Of a stretch of 64,000 nucleotides of DNA, positions 57,001-64,000 are shown piece by piece; the stretch's first letter is position 1; each line of letters starts with the position of its first letter. The stretch is from Scytalidium lignicola (Eukaryota > Ascomycota > Leotiomycetes). Below the pieces are notes generated by a model that made no database searches, was not told the DNA's origin, and saw only the letters and a program-made list of their open reading frames with translations. Location: positions 62,001 through 126,000 of the forward strand of contig NCSJ02000011.1 of the NCBI GenBank assembly GCA_002812745.2, in the 5' to 3' direction. A program made the position numbers and the translations under genes.

Positions 57001-57302
57001 CATGATGGACTAACCGACACTATAATTTACGATTCAAATGTTAGTGTTAATCCTTTTGAAGAGCTGGTTGGTGGCTGTACTTCTACTTCTGATTTCACGA
57101 CTTTCGTGAGATCCACTGCCATTGCACGCCGTTCTGGTAACCCATATTGAGCTCCATGGCGATATCTGGCAAGCTGGTCGGCGAACAGGCTGATCACCGT
57201 CAATACAGTGATAGACAGAACGGTAAGGTAGAATGCGCGAAAGTTGTATCTCGCCCGGATTGGACGGCGAGGCATCACCTCAACCGATAACATCTGGACC
57301 AT
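54086..57302 (-). CDS. CCX-type cation/Ca2+ exchanger (Na+/Ca2+ exchanger superfamily)
   Basis: Two exons, 57302-57087 (or 57081) and 57019-54086, about 1,049-1,051 aa. Exon 1 ends with one of two in-frame donors (GTAGAA or GTACAG); both give phase 0 before CRLVHHAKDK. Alpha-1 repeat: GMSESMAGVTFLAFGNGSPD (about 150-169). Alpha-2 repeat near residue 915: LGLTVFAVGNSLGD. The GNGSPD/GNSLGD pair marks the CCX/NCLX group. A first helix at about 24-41 precedes a luminal Cys-containing loop (DKCAFVKTNC). The ~450-residue cytosolic loop between the two halves is Ser/Pro-rich and acidic. Fungal members act in Ca2+ and cation homeostasis, usually at the vacuole or endomembranes; location here is inferred. 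Divergent from BRN1. Confidence 0.9.
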
Positions 57303-57658
57303 TGTAGATGCATCATATTATTTTGCATGTAATTGATTCCGCTCAAGGTGGCAGAAATTTCCAAACATAAGGACTAACCAAAAGCTCTTTAGACATGGAG
57401 GTAGTGCCATACATCAGAGTCGTGGGACAGCGTACGAATACAAGTGGTCGCCAAGCAGGTCGTTGGTCAAGGCTAGTTTAGGGACAAACAGGCCCTAGGG
57501 CCGATATGACGTGCCATCGGCCTGACTAGGCCCAGATAACAATGGGGTTTAAGCCTTAGATTTACGGCTGAAATAGCGGCATTTGTTTACTTTCGCGTCA
57601 ACAATTGAAACCTCACATTAGTTGGAATACACAAATTGAACATCATAACATCTCTAAA
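57303..57658. promoter_or_regulatory. Divergent promoter, exchanger gene and BRN1
   Basis: A compact 356-bp interval between two start codons, with a GGCCC/GGGCC-containing stretch near 57480-57540. No reading frame or repeat recognised. Confidence 0.5.
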
Positions 57659-60420
57659 ATGCCTCGAGTAGCGCAGGCACCGCGGACAAATAGTGGAAGG
57701 AGTGCAGCAGGCTCCATAGCTGCAACTCCCTCAAAACCCCCAATGAAGTGAGTCTTACTCCGTTGCTGTGCGTGAATTGCACTAACAACTTCTAGAATAC
57801 CTCTTAATGATGATGCACAGGAGAAGGCAAAGCGCCTTCAGTCGAGGCATGCACTTCATGATATCCAGATGAATCAGATAAAGGCTGCAGCATCACCATT
57901 ACGAAGGCAAACATTTGATGACACGCACGGCTCTTCTCCTGCTTCTAACCCGAAGACGCCACGGCGAAGTGGGATCGGCAAGGAGAACGAATTCGATGAA
58001 GATTTAGTAGTTGGAGGAAGTGTGGTCACTCCTATGAAACGTGTGCCATTGCTTGCAAACTTCGAAGAATGGATGAAGATGGCTACTGATAACAAAATCA
58101 ATGCAACCAACTCCTGGAACTTTGCGCTTATCGATTACTTCCATGACATGTCATTGCTAAAAGAAGGTGACGGTGTTAACTTCCAAAAGGCGAGTTGCAC
58201 ACTTGACGGATGTGTTAAGATTTATACCAGCAGAGTGGATAGCGTTGCGACAGAAACCGGTAAACTCTTAAGTGGTCTTGCAGATAGTGGGAATAGCAAG
58301 AAAAAACGAGGCGAAAACGAAGAAGGGGAGGGAGAGGGAGAAGGAGAAGATAGCGAGGAAGAAGTAGATGAAGATGGAGTGGTTCGAAAGAAGCCTAAGA
58401 AGCGGGTGAGTTCATACACTTAGAGACTGCTTATTGTTTGGATGCTAACTACCAAAAGGCCCAGCGGTCCTCCGAAGCGACTTTAGCTCCCTCCTTTGCA
58501 TCTTTGCAGCTAAAAAAGTTCGAGCTTGAGTTCTCTGTTGATCCTCTATTCAAGAAAGCATCTGCAGATTTTGATGAAGGGGGCGCAAAAGGGCTGCTGC
58601 TCAATCATTTGTCCATTGATTCCTTGGGACGGATTGTATTCGATAGCAGTGATGATGCGGGAGACGCAACATCTGAAGCTCGAGGAACCAGGAGAAAGCA
58701 AGACGTTGGAGAAACAGAAGATGTAGATCCGGACTCATCAGTAGATACAACTGCCAAGGAATCGGAACAAGATGAAGAGGATGTCGAAATTGATGTTGCC
58801 GCACTCGGCGCCAAGTTCTTTCCGGATCTGGATCGTTTAGAAGAACAAGATATTTGTCCATCTTTGAAGAACTTTGACTTGGGAGATCCCTCAGGCTCAA
58901 TGGATATCCCATTCTTGAAAGCTCCCGAAGACTGGCGGCAGGATAAGGAAAAGCCATCAGAGGAAGGGGCTGTAGGCGATAAATCAGGGATCTTCCTAGA
59001 TGATGATAACCCAGCAGGATTTGACGACGATGATGATGGATTACTGGGGAATTTTGGGGCTGGGGCAGATGTAGGATTTGGTGAGGGAGGAGAGGCTTGG
59101 GCTCGAGATGCTGCAATTGAGCCTAGAATGCGAGTCCATGATGCTGGACTTGATAACGATGGCATGCCTGTTGGGGATGGAGAGGATATTGATGGAATGG
59201 ATAATGGCGCATTTGATCCAGTGACTGTTTCAATGGGTCATAATTCCCAACAAACTGGCGGGCATGACGATCTCCTCCGATATTTTGATGAGGCATTACA
59301 GAAAAACTGGGCGGGTCCCGAGCATTGGCGGATTCGGAAGGTGAAGGATATCAACAAGCCAGCACCGGCAGTCAAAACTCGAAAGGAGAAAGAGCCTTTT
59401 GAGATCGATTTCCTTTCATCACTTAGTACAAGCCTCGCGGAGACAATATACACTCCTGCCTCGTCAAATTCGGGCATTTCAATGCCTAAGAAGGATTGGA
59501 AATCAAAAACAAGGAATCTCCTTCCTGATGACAAGCACTTCAATTCCAAGCAGCTATTACGCCTCTTCCTTAAACCAAAAGCCAGAATGGGTAGCCGGAA
59601 ACCCATGTTTGGGGCCAAATCGGGGACATTCAGCGTGCCAAAGACTGAGGATGGCGTGGAAGAGGAAATGGATGAAGGATTCTGGGCTCGCAAGGAGGCT
59701 CCAGAGGCAGGTGCTGATGAAACAGCCTTGGCACAAGGAGATTATGACGCAAACTTTTTCCAGGATGATGGGCTTACTATGCCGGGAGCGATGGATGATG
59801 ATGATGGCATGGAATTTGCGGATGCTAGAGATCATTTCTCACCTGGGGCTGAAGATCTTGCTGATGGCAGGACAGGCGGTATCGCAAATATCTTCAATGG
59901 TGGTATTGCTACAGGTATGAATGTAGGAGATGAGACCGCATTTGGTACCCAGCTAGTTACGCAGAGTCGACGCGTGAGACCAGAATACGTCCAATATGCA
60001 CGTGTGGCCAAGAAAGTTGATATTAGAAGATTAAAGGAGGAGATTTGGAAAGGAATGGATATTCAAGGTTTAGAAGATGTAAGCTCCAATTTCATGGCAT
60101 CTCTGAGACAAATCACTAATAACAATACCTATCAGGCACCCATTAAGCCTTCTGGGCCCCTTCCAACGCCTACACCAGATGCCGCTCCGGAGCCCACAAA
60201 GCCGGAAGATTCACGAAGTCCCTTAAAGTTCACATCTGTCATGCAAAATTTGCAGAGTGTTTATCCCAAGCAAACCATAAACGATATCTCGACAAGTTAC
60301 TGCTTCATCTGTTTATTGCACTTGGCCAATGAAAAGGGCTTGGTTATTGAGAATCAGGAAGGGTTGATGGAACTGAATATCATGAAGGATTCAACTGCTG
60401 AGATCACAGTTGGTGCATGA
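57659..60420 (+). CDS. BRN1: Condensin complex subunit 2 (Brn1/Barren/CAP-H kleisin)
   Basis: Three exons, 57659-57747, 57796-58405 and 58459-60420 (886 aa). Brn1 is the kleisin that bridges Smc2-Smc4 and the HEAT subunits for mitotic chromosome condensation. Conserved CAP-H parts are seen in order: FEEWMKMATDNKINATNSWN (N-terminal Smc2-binding segment), YFHDMSLLKEGDGVNFQKAS, then an acidic run (EGEGEGEGED), TLAPSFASLQLKKFELEFSV, GAKGLLLNHLSIDS, SLKNFDLGD, then HWRIRKVKD, the W..KTRNLLPDDKHF segment and the C-terminal winged-helix region (VDIRRLKEEIWKGMDI, FTSVMQNLQSVYPKQT, SYCFICLLHLANEKGL). Exon 2 ends at a GTGAGT donor within the KKPKKR tract. The first 30 residues are Ser/Pro-rich. Confidence 0.95.
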
Positions 60421-60912
60421 TGAAAAGAACTAGTTATCATGGGGTATATATTCATGTGTGTCTGGCGGTGTATTTGCTATTTGTAATACTTGTTTACCTG
60501 GCGTTCTTAGGAAATCATGGAATTGGGATAAAGGAATGATGCCATGATATGATTACTGCTACGTTTTAGAGCGGATATAATTAGCTCTTTGAATCCTTTC
60601 AGAACTGGCTCAAGCCCATTACGTGAATTTAGCTACCATGTCTGGAATTTAGTTTATTATGAATTAAATCTCTCTATAGTTATAGTCAGACTTTATAAGT
60701 ATCATTCGAGAAAATGAAAACGCTGATAGTGTGAAATAATAAGCATTTTTAGGAATTCCGATCATATATACATTTTCCACTAAATCATAGCATCTATCGC
60801 ATTCATTATCACAACTGTTCGTATCGTATCATACTATGCTAGAAGACGCCAATCAAAAGGATATTAAAAAAGAACCTCCATAATCATGATATTAATATAT
60901 GAGGTATATCGA
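60421..60912. other. Intergenic, between convergent genes
   Basis: AT-rich 3' flanks of BRN1 and the membrane protein gene. No gene, RNA or repeat recognised. Confidence 0.6.
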
Positions 60913-62561
60913 TCATTTACTGCGATGTGCGCGTTCGGCTGCCGCAATGGCAGCATCAATCCGCCGTTCCTCCTCCTCCAGCCTGGCGAAGTCTTCGTCA
61001 GTCATTCCTGGTTCACTCAGAAGAACTGCGACGGCTTCTCTGCTGCTGGAAACTTGGGTGACTGGCGTGTGTCTCGCATCACCGTAGACGGGAGTGTGAT
61101 GGTCGTGGAATGGCTCGTTGAAGGAGTCATCGTCATCAGGCGAGGAGTTGGAATGGCCGGAATGAACAGAGCGAGGTGAGAGGGCTGAGACGGTGGAGAA
61201 GGTGCGTGTGACTTCTGCTTCCCGGTCTCTATCGTGAGACTGCGATTGGGAGCTGGAACGGCTGTGAGAGACAGGAGGTGCCAGCAGCGAAGAAATGTGC
61301 CGAGCCTGCTCTGGAGCCCCGTAAATGGAAAGTGCGTGAGGTTCTAAATCCTCCTCATCAACCTGCTGGTCGCTGTACAATCGTTGCGTCGTCTGGCCAG
61401 CTTCTGGAACGATCATATTGGGATATGATCTAGTCGTCTTCTCGGTCAAGTTGTCCATGCTTCGTGGCATATCGAGTGGAGGTGAATTCGATAACATTAC
61501 ATGCCTATTCCCAGGTCCGCGTGAGCGGGATCGGCGAACAAGGCAAAAGATGAGGAGAGTAAGACCAATAACGCCGAGTACAGCGCCTATGGCTATGCCA
61601 GCTTTGGCTCCTGTTGAGAGACCGGTAGATGAACTGGATCCTGAGGCGGATAAAGCTGATGGGGTTGCTGAGGGTGTGATGGTAGCAGTAGGGGGGATGG
61701 ATACGGTTACGACGGATTGGTTCGGGATAGCAGTCGTCGATACAACTCCAGCAACTCCAGCCGCTCCATCTGGCCCAGCATTGATGATCGGGATATTTTG
61801 CTTGATGGGAAGATTTTCTGGCACCTGACCTGGAGAACTGGCTCTTCGGATCGCCCTTGATGCTGGTACCTGTGCAGCTCTTTTTGCTGAGCGGTGTGTA
61901 TCTGGTGTGACGTCGAAGTACGGACTGGAGTACTCGCACACTAGATCATTGAGAACCAGGCCTGTCTTACCAGGTGTTGCAGCTATTGATGGGCTGTAGG
62001 CGAAGCAAAAGAAGAAGTTGTTTAGATTTTGCGTGCTGAATTTTGACCCAGGATACAGTGTTATATTCGTGGTTCCCTCATTGTCGCTATTCAGAGCACA
62101 TTCCGACTTATCGCCCGCTGTATCGCAGTCTGATTTAATAGTTAGGATCTTCTTCTTTTTGCAGGATCACAGGTATCGGAAGAACAATTCTACTCACTAA
62201 TCCCCGAAACGGACCAAGTATTATCGCTGGTGATCGCATCGTCCGTAGCGCCTGTCTGGCACAACACCAGAGAGAGTTCCGGATTCTGGAAAGCAACGAC
62301 ATCTAGAATTTTATATTCGATCGTCATCGGGGCTCCAAGCGCAACACCTGCCGTGGGAAGCGAAGTCCATACTACAGCCGTGGATGCACTCGTTGCAGCG
62401 GTGGTGGGAGGAACATTTGATGGAATGGGAGTTGGACCGTCGGTGCTCGGTATTGTAATTGCATCTCCAGCAGGAGATTGAACAGTAGTCATCGTCGTGC
62501 CATGCCCTTGGCTCGCGAGCACCACAAGGCTGAAGAGAGCTCGCAGTGCATCTATCCTCAT
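60913..62561 (-). CDS. Single-pass secretory-route membrane protein with Ser/Thr-rich ectodomain
   Basis: Two exons, 62561-62198 and 62129-60913 (526 aa), 68-nt intron with GTGAGT donor and ATCAG acceptor. The Met at 62561 is preferred to the upstream in-frame one because it starts a good signal peptide (MRIDALRALFSLVVLASQG). The ectodomain has a Thr/Pro/Ser-rich stem and a Cys-containing globular part (LSLVLCQTG, INCDTAGDKSEC, FFFCFAYSP, DLVCEYSSP) with NIT glycosylation site. Dibasic KR/RR sites follow. A Ser-rich linker precedes a transmembrane helix (AGIAIGAVLGVIGLTLLIFC) and a basic stop-transfer (RRSRSRG). The cytosolic tail of about 200 residues is Ser/acid-rich, ending in an acidic coiled-coil-like helix. 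The layout resembles fungal wall sensors, but no WSC or other named domain is recognised. Confidence 0.82.
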
Positions 62562-63877
62562 CCTCGCGACCCGGCACTCTCCACCACAGAGCTCGAGGAG
62601 GAAATAGAGCAAGAGGGAGAGAGAGAGAAACGGGAAAAGATAAGTATGCAGAGGAGCTGCATACGGAAAAATAAAAGGCGCTTTGGTGGAGAGGGTGTCA
62701 CAAAGCAAAGAGAAAGACAAGAGAAGAGGAAGCCATGGCGTTGGAGATGCTTTGCATTCGTGAATGACACCACGATGCTGATCCGCCAGTCTCACCGTTT
62801 TGGGCCATGTTGGAAGGGACCTGCTCCAGGATCCTGCGGCGCCAGCAACCAACAACTGGGTAGCGCAGAATCGCCGCATTCCTTCTTCAATGTTGCACTT
62901 GGGCCCATGAAAGCATGGGCTCACGTATCACTAGTGGTACGGGGCATATTGGAGCAGCTCACGCCAACATAACGAGGTCATCAATTGGACCGAAGACTGC
63001 GGAAAAAACAAAGAATGTCCGTTTTGAGGAAAGGCGGGGGGGCTGAGAAAGTAAGAGAGGATTCGGATGCTGGACGAAAATCTGCATTTGGCAGCAGTTT
63101 TGCGTTGCACCGAGGCTGAGGTGGCGGGGTGGTACGTGCGCCAGCTGAGTGCAGCACTAAACCAAATATAAATAGCCCTAGTCACGTGGAGACCCGCTTG
63201 AGTGAGCATCTTACACCGCATTAGGCAAAACTCCATCCTCCTCTAGTCCTATTCAATGCTAGACTAGGTTATTATTGGAATCGTGCACGTGCCAGCTGAC
63301 TAGTGGTTATCTCGGCTGCAGGGCAACAATAAGCGCACCCGAACCTCTTCATCTTTACGTACAGGGACATCCATGATAGTAAAGTAAATATATACCCATA
63401 AGTTACTGTACAGTAATGTTATCCGAGCATATTGCTGTACAATAGAATAGAATCGTGGTACCGCAGTCTCTCAAATTATAACACACTTAAAACTAATTGA
63501 AAACTTTATCTCTCTCTATTTTAGCTGATCTACACTATCAGATCCACATCTTGCAGATCACTAATTAATAGATTGCCTTTAGTATAATTGTATTATTATA
63601 TTTAAAACGGATACGGTAATTTACTTGCCTGCCTATTTTAGGGGGATTAAAATCCACAGTAATGTGCTCTTGCTCTGTACAAGGCTCATAAACTATCTCT
63701 CCAGCATCACACCGTATCTCTCTATCGCAGACCAAACGTCGCCTCATGCCACAATATTATCAAAACGCCATTTATTCAACTCCCCTACCCACGAAGGAAA
63801 AAAATGCCATGCTAATGATCTCCCAAGAAGAAATATCCACTTTGAAACAGACATTCCAAGATGCAATTCGAACGACG
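62562..63877. other. Intergenic region before the window end
   Basis: 1.3 kb. The leader of the membrane protein gene is GA/CT-rich. Notable are an AAATATAAATAG TATA-like box near 63164-63175, a CACGTG site at about 63184, and a palindrome TTACTGTACAGTAA at 63403-63416. Two short frames (63565-63747 minus; 63746-63958 plus) are unsupported. Confidence 0.5.
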
Positions 63878-64000
63878 TTATGCAAAAGTCATGGAGATTT
63901 CCTTTTCCTCTCCGAAGTCTTCGTCTTCATACTCATCCGCCCATGCATTGTGCCCTAGATTCATTGAAGAAGGTAAAGGTGTCGGCTCGGTCACTGAGCT
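63878..64000 (-). CDS. Partial gene: C-terminal 40 codons of an unknown protein
   Basis: A minus-strand frame enters the window at 64000 and stops at a TAA (63880-63878). It reads as a protein tail: a Ser/Thr/Pro stretch (SSVTEPTPLPSSMN), GHNAWADEYEDEDFGEEKE, then a short SMTFA end. The acidic, Trp-containing tail is clearly not random, while the opposite strand has no such bias. The family cannot be named from 40 residues. The main body of the gene lies beyond the window. Confidence 0.65.
   Translation of the reverse strand, partial: SSVTEPTPLPSSMNLGHNAWADEYEDEDFGEEKEISMTFA

Noticed and set aside
1..64000. tRNA, rRNA and CRISPR features
   Set aside because: Scanning for T-loop GTTCRA signatures, rRNA cores and spaced direct repeats gave nothing convincing; this is a eukaryotic window, so CRISPR arrays are not expected.

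Overview
This is nuclear DNA from a filamentous ascomycete. Genes are split by short introns (about 50-100 nt) with GT..AG ends and CTRAY-like branch sites, intergenic DNA is AT-rich, and the gene set is typically fungal (Tra1, condensin Brn1, Utp23, Yih1, Caf120-like, Ptc7, alternative oxidase, an AA11-type LPMO, a UstYa/DUF3433 complement). The style of the proteins suggests Leotiomycetes (Helotiales), but that placement is inference. The sequence looks like a draft assembly: nearly all N characters sit beside homopolymer runs, and at least two conserved genes (TRA1, UTP23) are broken there by a single extra base that is probably technical.

Layout. 1-3.5 kb is an accessory-like, AT-rich end. 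It holds a 763-bp PIF/Harbinger-type MITE with TAA target duplication, a very small spliced gene for a secreted cysteine-rich peptide (45 aa), a degenerate tandem repeat, and a divergently transcribed UstYa-family (DUF3328) gene. 3.9-8.6 kb has an L-asparaginase with ankyrin repeats (its catalytic exon 1 lies 375 nt upstream of the main ORF), a doubtful small gene, and a fungal nicotianamine synthase. 9-20.8 kb is one giant gene, TRA1 (about 3,887 aa). 21-29 kb has a GNAT acetyltransferase, a gamma-glutamylcyclotransferase-like AIG2 gene with an 8-nt micro-exon, a 2.7-kb gene-poor stretch, an AA11-type LPMO with a C-terminal chitin-binding-like module, and YIH1. 29.7-35.5 kb has a 1,245-residue two-unit DUF3433 membrane protein and an acetoacetyl-CoA synthetase whose N-terminal third is missing beside a (GA)20 microsatellite. 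37.9-49.8 kb holds a conserved fungal protein of unknown function, UTP23, PTC7 and a Caf120/Skg3-like PH-domain protein, separated by long leaders and microsatellites. 52-62.6 kb has alternative oxidase, a CCX-type cation/Ca2+ exchanger, BRN1 (divergent from the exchanger) and a single-pass secretory-route membrane protein. The C-terminal 40 codons of a further minus-strand gene run off the end.

Most genes are unrelated housekeeping loci and there is no operon-like logic. The one neighbourhood that may be a functional unit is the left end: a signal-peptide-bearing Cys-rich mini-protein divergent from a UstYa-type oxidase-family gene. That resembles the precursor plus UstYa pairing of fungal ribosomal peptide (dikaritin-type) pathways, although the peptide lacks the repeated cores of the classical precursors.

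Exon structures were read by eye from splice signals and protein continuity. Junctions flagged as ambiguous need RNA evidence.
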